NCBI GenBank assembly: GCA_947474905.1
Contig: CANJKQ010000051.1
Coordinates: 1-6,822 of the forward strand
Direction: 5' to 3'
Source of the DNA: Pseudomonadota bacterium
GTDB lineage: Bacteria > Pseudomonadota > Alphaproteobacteria > Sphingomonadales > Sphingomonadaceae
DNA: 6,822 nucleotides
The notes under the pieces are model-generated. The model was not told the origin of the DNA. It searched no databases and was given only the letters and a program-made list of their open reading frames with translations. The translations under genes were made by a program, and so were the position numbers. This document shows positions 1 through 6,228 of this stretch, one piece after another (position 1 is the first letter of the stretch; every line of letters starts with the position of its first letter).

Positions 1-1
1 A

Positions 2-295
2 TCCGACTTCGGACGAACCTTGGCATCTAACGGTGATGGGTCCGATCATGGATGGGGTTCTCACCATTTTATTTTGGGGGGAGCGGTAAAGGGAGGACGA
101 TATTATGGTATTGCTCCTGAAGTATCCTTGACCAGTGATGATCAAGTCGGACAAGGCCGATTGCTGCCATCGACTTCCGTCGATCAATATGCCGCCACCC
201 TAGCCGCTTGGTTTGGGGTAACGAGCTCAGAGATGTCGATTGTGTTACCGCGAATAGGAAACTTTGCCTCGTCGAATCTTGGTTTTATGAACTAG
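2..295 (+). CDS. DUF1501 family protein, C-terminal fragment (5' end outside window)
   Basis: The frame is open from base 2 to a TAG stop at 293-295, giving the last 97 residues of a longer protein. It begins SDFGRT, then NGDGSDHGWGSHHF, GGAVKGG and VGQGRLLPSTSVDQYAATL, and ends NLGFMN. This His/Gly-rich block followed by the QGRLLP..DQYAATL segment is the conserved C-terminus of DUF1501 proteins, which are related to the alkaline phosphatase/sulfatase fold, are usually 400-480 residues long, often carry a Tat signal and are commonly paired with a DUF1800 gene. A TTG at 20-22 could be called as a start, but homology runs upstream of it, so the gene enters from outside the window. Its cellular role is not established. 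The C-terminus shows no lesion. Base composition is about 49% GC, and codons such as TTA, ATT and GGT are frequent, unlike the genes to the right; this points to a different origin or a rearrangement. Confidence 0.88.
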   Translation, partial: SDFGRTLASNGDGSDHGWGSHHFILGGAVKGGRYYGIAPEVSLTSDDQVGQGRLLPSTSVDQYAATLAAWFGVTSSEMSIVLPRIGNFASSNLGFMN

Positions 296-515
296 TAAAA
301 CTCACGGATCGACGCACGGACATTTGGTGTAGCAATAGACATCTCCGGACTCATCGACACGATTAAGGTTGGCTGTCGAGTGCTATACAAATGACGCATC
401 TCAGAATACTGAGAATATTTATGTCCACGAGAACCCAGATTGCTTGCGAGCTACTGTTACGCAAACCAACCGCCCGGCTCGAATCGCAGCTAGCGGAAAG
501 CTGGGGGTCAGGTCA
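296..515. other. Gene-free low-GC spacer up to the composition break
   Basis: About 220 bases between the DUF1501 stop and the first base that codes for recognisable hydrolase sequence. A frame opens at a TTG (369) and runs into the hydrolase remnant, but its first ~49 residues resemble nothing I know. GC content is about half up to roughly 470 and then rises sharply. Near the right edge lie a 5-base inverted repeat, CAGCT (487-491) and AGCTG (499-503), and an overlapping GGTCAGGTCAGACC string (506-519). I see no convincing terminator, promoter or transposase remnant. Confidence 0.5.
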
Positions 516-904
516 GACCGCAGCACCATGAACACGTGGGAGGACGCCAACGTTATCGCAAAGGTCAACCGGATCGGTATCGGCCGCATCGTCCTCGGCG
601 GCCTGTTGACCAGCGTCCGCATCGTCGGCCCGGCGCTCTCCGCGCGCGATCAGGGGGGCGAGGTCTATGTGGTCTCCGACGTGTGCGGCGATGTCGCGGA
701 AGAGGCGCATGACCGCGCGATGGAGTGCACGATCGAGGCCGGTGCCCGTCCGATGACGTCCCTGCAATATCTGCTCGAGCTGCAACGCAACTGGGCCCGC
801 GGAAAGACCTATGACCGAACCACCGGCATCGCGAAGGTGCATGGGGCGGCTACAGCCTTGGTCCAACTTACGCGAAGACGATGTTCAACGCCTACGAAGG
901 CTGA
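516..904 (+). pseudogene. Isochorismatase-family cysteine hydrolase remnant: 5'-truncated, frameshifted, catalytic Cys lost
   Basis: Recognisable homology starts at DRSTMNTWEDANVIAKVN and continues through RIVLGGLLTSVRIVGPALSA, DVAEEAHDRAM and ARPMTSLQYLLELQRNWARG. This is the C-terminal half of the isochorismatase-like hydrolase fold. Three lesions are visible. First, the N-terminal half, which holds the catalytic Asp and Lys of the family, is absent. Second, the nucleophilic Cys expected in TSVCIVG is Arg (CGC at 618-620), one transition from TGC. Third, near 842-849 one base is missing from a G run. The frame as read ends at 906-908 with a nonsense tail, whereas the next frame gives GYSLGPTYAKTMFNAYEG and a TGA at 902-904, matching the family's usual end. 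A product from the upstream TTG at 369 could be made but should be inactive. The next gene remnant starts 64 bases downstream on the same strand, consistent with a former operon. Exact substrate unknown. Confidence 0.85.
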
Positions 905-968
905 GTGAGGCGCGCCCCGACGCGCGAACGCTCCGCGCCGGCCGACCTAATGACACGGGAACGGCTGG

Positions 969-1100
969 ATGAAACCCCATGTTGTCTCGCTCGCGGCGGG
1001 CATTGTCATTGGCGCGATCTACGCATTGATTAGCGTGCGCTCCCCGGCTAACCCGCTGATCGCCCTGGCCGGTGTGGTCGGCATCCTGGTCGGTGAACAG
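969..1100 (+). pseudogene. XapX-domain small membrane protein, 3' end lost and fused to a porin remnant
   Basis: The ATG at 969 starts MKPHVVSLAAGIVIGAIYALISVRS, then PLIALAGVVGILVGEQ. This is the XapX/DUF1427 pattern: two hydrophobic segments (about residues 5-23 and 29-41) split by an RSPA(N/P)P turn and ending in GEQ. Proteins of this family are about 50-60 residues long, probably inner-membrane, and of unknown function. Here homology stops after Gln44 (1098-1100). The same frame runs on to a stop at 1569-1571, giving a 200-residue ORF whose last ~155 residues are out-of-frame porin sequence. The few residues normally following GEQ are missing, so I call it a 3'-truncated gene, although nearly the whole domain remains and could still be translated as a chimera. 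A GGGA lies 9 bases before the ATG as a weak ribosome binding site. Confidence 0.75.
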
Positions 1101-1858
1101 CGACAATACCAGTTTCGACGATGTGTCCAATCACCACTGGGCGTGCAGTGGCGTCCGTATCGAGCGCAAGCTCCCGGGCGGGAAACGAGCTGTCGGCCTA
1201 TTGGTCGCGCTGGGCGCTCGATGGAGCGCGCTATGGCGCAGTCGTCGGGCATGAGCGCCGCGACGTGTTTGACGTGCGATTCGCGGGGACCCACAGCAAC
1301 TGGGACTAGGATACCGAGGCGATGCTGCAAACCGGCGGCTTGGCGGGCCAATCGATCCGTGCCTGGTATGTGGGCGGGATCCTCGGTCGCACCTTCATCG
1401 CCTTACCGTGGAAGCCACGACTTGGCTTGCAGCTCGATGTCGCCTCCGGTGATCGCCAGCCCGGTGATGGCAAGCTTGGGACGTTCAATCCGCTCTTTCC
1501 AAGCGGCACCTACGTCACGCTGGCGGGCTACACCGGCCTGTCCAATCTCGTGCACCTCAGACCCTCGGTAACGGTGGAGCCGGTCAGCAATCTCACGATC
1601 ACTGCCGCGGCTGCCGCGCAGTGACGTTTCACGACCGGGGACGCAGTGTATCTTCAGCCCAACTTGCCGCTGCAGGGCACAGCCGGCGCACCCGGGCGAT
1701 GGACGCAGGCCTATGGCCAGCTGCGCATCGATTACAGACTCTCGCCGAACGTGTCGCTGGCGGCCGAGGCGGTGGCATCCTCGGCGGGACTTGCGATCAA
1801 GGCGGCAGGCGGGAAGGATTCCAACTACCTGGGCCTCGCGATAGGCTTCGGCTGGTAG
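1093..1858 (+). pseudogene. Alginate-export-family outer-membrane barrel remnant: 5' deletion, frameshift, two internal stops
   Basis: About 250 residues of the C-terminal half of an outer-membrane beta-barrel can be pieced together. From 1093 one frame gives VNSDNTSFDDVSNHHW and GVRIERKLPGG. Near 1178-1186 the reading shifts to the next frame, giving NELSAYWSRWALDGARYG, GLAGQSIRAW, PWKPRLGLQLDVASGDRQP, DGKLGTFNPLFPSGTY, YTGLSNL and finally DSNYLGLAIGFGW with TAG at 1856-1858. The SGDR..DGKLGTFNPLFP block is characteristic of alginate-export-type porins (usually about 400-470 residues), and the terminal aromatic residue fits barrel assembly. In-frame stops occur at 1307-1309 (TAG, after HSNWD) and 1622-1624 (TGA, before RFTTGDAVY); both sit where the family has Trp, each one G-to-A change from TGG. 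Signal peptide and N-terminal strands are gone. The gene cannot make a working porin. It ends 13 bases from the stop of the convergent channel gene. Confidence 0.83.
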
Positions 1859-1871
1859 GAGCAGTCTCCGG

Positions 1872-2705
1872 TCAGAGGCGTTCGGCGTCCCCGTCGGATA
1901 CCTGCTCGGTTTGCGGCTGGAGGCGCCCATGCGGGTGAGGAACCAACGCTTCGGGAGGAGGCTCGATGGAGACGTCACTCGGCCAGGGCCGACGATACCA
2001 GGCGCGAACTGCCATCGCGACGACGTTGAGCGCCAGGCCGATGATGATCCATGGCAATTCGATCGCACCCAACGTCCATCGGCGCCCGAGTTCCGGGGCC
2101 AGGCCGATCATGGCGGCGCCTATGCCAAGGTTGGCCAATACGAGCATGGCCAGATGCCCCCAGCGATAGCGCGGCGATAGACCGGGCTTGAGCTGTGGTC
2201 GAAGGATTGCGACATACCACCAGAACAGCGTCGATGTGCAGCTCAGCGCCACGATAGCGCCACTATAGAGAAGCAGCGTCGCTGGGTATTGCGGATAGCG
2301 GATCTGAAAGCTGACCGCTGCCGGTATGAGCCCCGCGATACCGAGGAAAAGCAGGCATATCGATGTCGTCGTGGCATCGACCCCGGCGAGAAGTGCAAGC
2401 GCGCGTCTCTGTTGCGACCAGGCTGTTCCCAGGATGAAGAAACCGACCGCGTAACTCAACAACGGCGCAAACAGCTCCGCCAGCAGGGTCGGAACCTGCC
2501 CATCCCAGTGATCGGGGGGCCGTATCTCGAGCGCAAGCAGCGTCAGCGCGATCGCGAACACGCCGTCGGACAGGAACTTCAAGCGATCGATATGCTCATG
2601 GTCGGGGTCGAAACGGCGGAACCAATCGTCGAAGGAATTGACCCGCTTGATCCTGACCCGGCCAGTACCGAGCCAATGCCGCACGTTGCTGCGCCTGCTT
2701 TGCAC
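1872..2705 (-). CDS. TMEM175 family (DUF1211) membrane protein, putative potassium channel
   Basis: 277 residues from a GTG at 2703-2705, preceded by a good ribosome binding site (AAGGGGG four bases upstream). The N-terminal ~40 residues are charged. RLKFLSDGVFAIALTLLALEI (residues 41-61) is the signature first helix of TMEM175, normally R..xFSDGVFAIA.TLL.LEI. Six hydrophobic segments fit the family: about 44-61, 74-95, 113-134, 144-168, 184-205 and 213-234. A polar Pro-rich tail of about 40 residues follows. Prokaryotic TMEM175 proteins are six-helix subunits that assemble into potassium-permeable channels without a P-loop filter. One oddity is that the Phe of the FSD motif is Leu here (LSD), with Phe one residue earlier. 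The gene lies 192 bases downstream of the efflux genes on the same strand with a possible promoter of its own, so co-transcription is uncertain. Family assignment is firm; ion selectivity is inference. Confidence 0.88.
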   Translation of the reverse strand: MQSRRSNVRHWLGTGRVRIKRVNSFDDWFRRFDPDHEHIDRLKFLSDGVFAIALTLLALEIRPPDHWDGQVPTLLAELFAPLLSYAVGFFILGTAWSQQRRALALLAGVDATTTSICLLFLGIAGLIPAAVSFQIRYPQYPATLLLYSGAIVALSCTSTLFWWYVAILRPQLKPGLSPRYRWGHLAMLVLANLGIGAAMIGLAPELGRRWTLGAIELPWIIIGLALNVVAMAVRAWYRRPWPSDVSIEPPPEALVPHPHGRLQPQTEQVSDGDAERL

Positions 2706-2714
2706 ATTGCCCCC
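2695..2714 (-). promoter_or_regulatory. Ribosome binding site that supports the GTG start of the TMEM175-like gene
   Basis: Read on the minus strand, an AAGGGGG string (2710-2716) lies four bases upstream of the GTG at 2703-2705. An ATG overlaps this GTG by two bases but is out of frame. A second in-frame GTG seven codons downstream has only a weaker GCAGG ahead of it, which favours the first start. Confidence 0.5.
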
Positions 2715-2755
2715 TTGGCGGTACCTGTCGCTTGTCCCCGAACGAGAATTGCCGA

Positions 2756-2783
2756 GATATATTGATGCTCACTGCGGTGTCCA
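2756..2783 (-). promoter_or_regulatory. Candidate sigma70-type promoter for the TMEM175-like gene
   Basis: On the minus strand TGGACA (2778-2783; 5 of 6 matches to TTGACA) is followed after 16 bases by TATATC (2756-2761; 4 of 6 matches to TATAAT). This would place transcription start near 2748 and leave a leader of about 43 bases before the GTG. The -35 box overlaps one arm of a 10-base inverted repeat. Prediction by eye only; alphaproteobacterial promoters can diverge from this consensus. Confidence 0.35.
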
Positions 2784-2878
2784 TTGCCCGGCGCCTCCAA
2801 CGCTGCTGCGGCGGTCACGTGAAGGGTAGGAACGTCGGTGGCCAGGGTTGAACGTGTGAATCTTTTGTCGGGCAATGG
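2781..2878. repeat. Perfect 10-base inverted repeat in the spacer between outer-membrane factor and channel genes
   Basis: CCATTGCCCG at 2781-2790 is exactly complementary to CGGGCAATGG at 2869-2878, with 78 bases between. A G:T wobble and one more pair extend the match to 12. The inner arm overlaps the putative -35 box at 2778-2783. An 8-base palindrome, TCACGTGA, lies between the arms at 2815-2822. It could be a paired operator, a long-loop hairpin downstream of the efflux operon, or chance. Confidence 0.45.
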
Positions 2879-2897
2879 CTCGTTCGTAGCCAAGAAT

Positions 2898-4283
2898 TCA
2901 GGGTGGTGATTGGTCGAGCGGCCCGCCAACAGACTTCCAAAGCGACAACGCCGCGTCGATTTGCGCCCTGCGGGCCAGGATCTCGGCGTCGGCGCTGGCG
3001 AGTGCCACGCGTTCCGCGTCCAAGGCGGCGGTGAAGTCGTCGAGCCCAGCAAGATAACGTCTGCGCAGCGACGCCGCGACAGCACGATTGTCTGCGATCT
3101 CCTCAGCCCGTGCCTCGAGCTGGAGGTTCGTACTGCTGAGCGCCGCAGCGTCGCGCTCGACCTCGCGGACGGCAGTCAACACGGTGGCTCGCAGATTGGC
3201 GGCGCGCTCGTCGGCGATCGCCTCGGCCTGGCGCGCGACCGCCTTGCGGCGCCCAAAATCGACGACCGGACCCGCAAGCGCCGCGCCGATGCCGAGCACC
3301 TGCGCACCCGGCGTGAACAGCGTTGCAGTCGCAGCTGCGCTGTATCCGCCGGTTGCGCTGAGCGTCAGCCGGGGAAGCCGGTCGCGCGCGCGTGCCGCCG
3401 CCCGCGCGTCTGCGGCCTCGAGCCGGGCAAGGTCGCGCCGGACGTCAGGGCGCCGGGTGAGCAGGTCGGCGGGTGCGCCAAGCAGTGGCGAGCGCGCCCT
3501 CGGCAGGTCGAGCCGCGTGTCCAGTTCGGGGCCCACCGACGCCGCCGTCCGGCCCAGGATGAGGGCAAGCGCGGCGATGGTGTCAGCGAGATCGGCCCGA
3601 AGCGCCGCCGCTGCGGCGCGGCTCGAGGCAGCCAGGCCTCGAGCGCGAAGCGCATCGGTCTCGGGGACCAGGCCAGCACGGGCGCGGGATGCTGCGAGTT
3701 GGGCAAGATCACTCTGCGCGTCCGCCGCATGATCGAGCACCTCGATGCGGAGCTGGGTGGCTCGCGCAGCGTAGTAGAGCCGAGCCGTTTCAGCGCGCGT
3801 CGTTATTCGGAGCGCCTGCAGATCCAGGGCGGCGGCGGCCACGTCGCCACGAGCAGCGCGCGCCTCGGCACGAAGGCGGCCGAAGATATCCAACTCCCAG
3901 GCGGCATCGAACGTAGCGTCGAACGTGTTGGTGTCGCGCGGCTGCAGCGGGATGCCTGATGCGATCGAATTCTGCTGACGCGCCGCCGAGAGCGTCGCTC
4001 GCAATTCGGGGGCGAGGGCGGCTCGGGCACCCTGCGCGATCGCGCGGGCCTGGCCCAGCCGCGCCAGCGCGGCCGCGAGATCCAAGTTCTGCGAATTCGC
4101 TATCTGCAAATATCTCATCAGCAACGGATCATCGAGGCTCGACCAGAATTCTCCCACGCCGCCGGGTTGGGCGGCGCGATAGGCGACCGAGAGCGTGGCG
4201 GGCGCTGGCGCGAGGTGCGGCGTCGTCGTGCAGCCCGCCAAGAGCAGGGAGAGCAGCGCGGCCCGATCGGCAAGCCTAATCAT
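2898..4283 (-). CDS. NodT-family outer-membrane factor lipoprotein (TolC-like efflux channel)
   Basis: 461 residues from an ATG at 4281-4283. The N-terminus MIRLADRAALLSLLLAGC is a lipoprotein signal with lipobox LAGC and acylated Cys18. Family markers follow in order: FWSSLDDPLL (about 47-55), NLDLAAALARLGQAR (66-80), AAWELDIFGRLRAEARAA (127-144, the NodT hallmark WE.D.FGR.R), DLLTRRPDVRRD in the second half, and GPVVDFGRRKA. The rest is Ala-rich helical sequence forming the two repeated coiled coils of an outer-membrane factor. Length is usual for the family. It forms the trimeric channel carrying exported substrate across the outer membrane, here presumably for the ABC pump encoded upstream. 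The start overlaps the adaptor stop as ATGA, indicating translational coupling; the GAGG ahead of it is only two bases away, so coupling probably matters. No lesions seen. RND pumps use the same family, but the ATPase nearby favours an ABC partner. Confidence 0.94.
   Translation of the reverse strand: MIRLADRAALLSLLLAGCTTTPHLAPAPATLSVAYRAAQPGGVGEFWSSLDDPLLMRYLQIANSQNLDLAAALARLGQARAIAQGARAALAPELRATLSAARQQNSIASGIPLQPRDTNTFDATFDAAWELDIFGRLRAEARAARGDVAAAALDLQALRITTRAETARLYYAARATQLRIEVLDHAADAQSDLAQLAASRARAGLVPETDALRARGLAASSRAAAAALRADLADTIAALALILGRTAASVGPELDTRLDLPRARSPLLGAPADLLTRRPDVRRDLARLEAADARAAARARDRLPRLTLSATGGYSAAATATLFTPGAQVLGIGAALAGPVVDFGRRKAVARQAEAIADERAANLRATVLTAVREVERDAAALSSTNLQLEARAEEIADNRAVAASLRRRYLAGLDDFTAALDAERVALASADAEILARRAQIDAALSLWKSVGGPLDQSPP
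4280..4283 (-). other. ATGA stop/start overlap between adaptor and outer-membrane factor
   Basis: The TGA of the HlyD-type gene (4280-4282) shares bases with the ATG of the NodT-type gene (4281-4283). Such overlaps usually mean the same transcript and coupled translation, tying the amounts of adaptor and channel together. Confidence 0.85.
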
Positions 4284-5314
4284 GACCTCGCGGCCGGTCG
4301 CGTGCCCCCGTTCGTCGCTTTCGCCGGGAGAAAGACGTCCACCTGTTGACCGACGAACACACCCGTCGTGCCCGGATCGAAGGCGTAGATCATCTGCAGG
4401 ACGCGCGTATCGACACGCTCATTGGCGCCGCCGGACAAGTTCGTCTTGCCGACCAGCAGCGGCTCAACACGGACAAAGCGGGCCCTCCAGCGTTGCGCCG
4501 CCCGGCTGCGGACCGAGAAGACCGCCGATGCCCCGATCGAGATGCGTGGCACGTCGGCTTCGTCAACATCGACGCGCAGGTTGAGCGGGTGCGTCGCGCC
4601 GATCACCACCAGCGCGGCCTGGGCTTCGCCGGCCGGGGCAAACTGACCGGGCCTTACATTGACTTGCAGGACGGTACCTGCGCGCGGCGCGCGAACGATC
4701 GCCCGGTCTACCGCGATTCGCGCCGCGTCCCGCAGCGCTTCGGCTTGCCTAACGGCGGCGCGCGCCTGGCGGACCTGCATCTGGGTCCGCACGAGCTGGG
4801 CCCGCGCCGCGTCGGCTGCGTAACGCCGCGTCGCGGTCTCCTCACGCGACACTGCCCTTGGGTCGTCAACCGCAAGGACCCGTGCCAGCTGGGCGGAGCG
4901 GTCGTTGAGATTGGCAGTCGCCTCCGCTACCGACGCAGCGTCCACCGCGACGGTCCGACGGGCGGCCTCCACGTCGGCCTGGCGGACCGCGAGTTGCGCA
5001 ACGAGGTCTCGGTCGTCGACCTGGAACAGCCTGTCGCGCAGGCGCACCTCCTGGCCGGGCGACACGTAGAGCGCGGCAACGACACCGGAGACTGGCGAGC
5101 CGATCGAGACGTTGCGGTCCTCTGCCTCAACCACGCCGGTGGCGCCGATATAGGGTCGCGTCCTGCCGCCCAGGGGCTGAACCGGCGGCAGGTCGGTCGG
5201 CTGAACGATGGGATTGGACGGACGGTTGGAGGTCACCGCGACGGCCGACACAATGGCGGCGGCAACGGCGATCAATGGGATACCGAAGCGGATAAGTGGG
5301 GCACGGGCTATCAT
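4280..5314 (-). CDS. HlyD/DevB-like periplasmic adaptor (membrane fusion protein) of an ABC exporter
   Basis: 344 residues from the ATG at 5312-5314. Residues 7-27 form one hydrophobic anchor (IRFGIPLIAVAAAIVSAVAV). Then come: first lipoyl half at about 60-104 (GVVEAEDRNVSIGSPVSGVV, YVSPGQEV, LFQVDDRDL); Ala/Arg/Gln-rich helical hairpin at 104-205; second lipoyl half at 205-227 (IVRAPRAGTVLQVNVRPGQF); beta-barrel domain at about 241-330 (LNLRVDVDEADVPRI ... VGQQVDVFLP). This is the standard adaptor architecture linking an inner-membrane transporter to an outer-membrane channel. The ERVDTRVLQMIY...VGQQVDVF end resembles DevB-type adaptors of ABC exporters. The frame extends upstream to a TTG at 5395, adding 27 residues with no homology; I prefer the ATG because it places the anchor at the N-terminus as in the family, although no strong ribosome binding site precedes either start. 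It overlaps the NodT-type gene downstream. Substrate not deducible. Confidence 0.92.
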   Translation of the reverse strand: MIARAPLIRFGIPLIAVAAAIVSAVAVTSNRPSNPIVQPTDLPPVQPLGGRTRPYIGATGVVEAEDRNVSIGSPVSGVVAALYVSPGQEVRLRDRLFQVDDRDLVAQLAVRQADVEAARRTVAVDAASVAEATANLNDRSAQLARVLAVDDPRAVSREETATRRYAADAARAQLVRTQMQVRQARAAVRQAEALRDAARIAVDRAIVRAPRAGTVLQVNVRPGQFAPAGEAQAALVVIGATHPLNLRVDVDEADVPRISIGASAVFSVRSRAAQRWRARFVRVEPLLVGKTNLSGGANERVDTRVLQMIYAFDPGTTGVFVGQQVDVFLPAKATNGGTRPAARS

Positions 5315-5417
5315 GGGCAGTGCGTCTCTAGGACGGTCGTTGGCGATCGCGTTGGCGCCGATGGACCGGGGCAAGGTCGCATTGTGGCAGGCCAAGCGCG
5401 TTGGGGCAGAGGCGTGA

Positions 5418-6176
5418 TCAAGCGCCCTTCCGAACCCAGAGGCGGTTCACGATCATCGCATGCGCTGCATAAGCGGCGGCGATGGCGATCACGGTGCCAG
5501 ATATCGTTGCGGCGACGGGCACAGGATGCGCGCCGGGCCTTGCGATGACGATGCCATACAGCGCCCACCCGACGACCGATGCGACGGCGAGGTCGCTGAA
5601 GCGAACAATCACGACTGCGCCTGCCGCGCCGGCGAGCGCAATCAGCACGGCAGCCTTGAGGGGCCCGACGGCAACACCACAGCTGACGGCAAGCTGCGCG
5701 GAGTTGAGGACGGTCGCGAGGCCGATCCACGTCGTCAAGAGGGAGATCGGCACCCTTACGGCCCAAGTACGTGCCAGCGACAGGTCACCGTCGCGCGAGG
5801 CGATCCAATAGGCAGCGCAGAGGGTGACGAAAAGCGCCAGGATCACGACGTTGCTGACGCCGATCGGCGTAAAGGGGGTCGCGGCGTTGAGCAGGTAGGA
5901 GGCGACCAGCGGCAGCCCGAGGCGATCAAGCGTCCGGTCGTGCCGCAGCGACGGGAGCGCCTGGTAGATCGCGAGCACGACGGCCCCGAGGAAGATCGGT
6001 CCCCAGACCGCGAAGGTGAGGGGTGCAGGCGAGAATGCGGTCGGAAACGCGTCATACATGCCGCGTGACCCCTCGTCGTCGAGACCGCCACCGCCGCCGC
6101 CCAGCAGCAGGTTGGTGGCGAGCATGGCACCCGCCGACAGCACGACGGCTAACTGGCGCAAACGGCCTGTGATCAT
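5418..6176 (-). CDS. TspO/MBR-related multi-spanning membrane protein
   Basis: 252 residues from the ATG at 6174-6176; a TTG seven codons earlier (6197) is in frame but has no advantage, and AGAGA lies shortly before the ATG. The protein is very hydrophobic, with about seven candidate helices: roughly 5-25, 53-73, 86-99, 106-124, 142-162, 172-192 and 196-213, plus one at 222-242. The segment AFPTAFSPAPLTFAVWGPIFLGAVVLAIYQALP (43-75) matches the start of the TspO/MBR-related family (F(S/T)PA...F.IWG.IFLG...YQ), as do TTWIGLATVLN (148-158) and GWALYGI (203-209). Classical TspO is about 150-160 residues with five helices; this longer relative is often annotated as tryptophan-rich sensory protein, though only six Trp are present. 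TspO binds tetrapyrroles and affects stress responses, but that role cannot be transferred to this divergent branch. It lies 52 bases after the ATPase gene and about 103 before the adaptor, inside the efflux gene set. Confidence 0.65.
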   Translation of the reverse strand: MITGRLRQLAVVLSAGAMLATNLLLGGGGGGLDDEGSRGMYDAFPTAFSPAPLTFAVWGPIFLGAVVLAIYQALPSLRHDRTLDRLGLPLVASYLLNAATPFTPIGVSNVVILALFVTLCAAYWIASRDGDLSLARTWAVRVPISLLTTWIGLATVLNSAQLAVSCGVAVGPLKAAVLIALAGAAGAVVIVRFSDLAVASVVGWALYGIVIARPGAHPVPVAATISGTVIAIAAAYAAHAMIVNRLWVRKGA

Positions 6177-6228
6177 GATTTTTCTCTTTCTGCACAAAGT
6201 TGCGATTTTTCCCGATGTTTCGGCATTT

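Noticed and set aside
369..908. A novel 179-residue gene starting at the TTG at 369
   Set aside because: The first ~49 residues are translated spacer without recognisable homology, and the remainder is a damaged hydrolase; the open frame is probably accidental.
1307..1624. Stop codon recoding (TAG or TGA read as an amino acid) in the porin frame
   Set aside because: Two different stop codons are involved, the gene also has a frameshift and a 5' deletion, and neighbouring intact genes use TGA as a normal stop and TGG for Trp.
2579..3085. 168-residue minus-strand ORF across the spacer between the NodT and TMEM175 genes
   Set aside because: It overlaps the ends of both genes in another frame, has no ribosome binding site or recognisable domain, and its composition looks like translated spacer.
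4346..5548. 400-residue plus-strand ORF opposite the HlyD gene, and a 349-residue one opposite the NodT gene (2910-3959)
   Set aside because: Both are antisense to clearly homologous, motif-complete genes; long open shadow frames are expected at this GC content, and neither translation resembles a protein family.
6200..6228. Rho-independent terminator between the ATPase and TspO-like genes
   Set aside because: Only a 4-base stem (CCGA/TCGG) is present and no U run follows it, so there is no reason to break the operon here.
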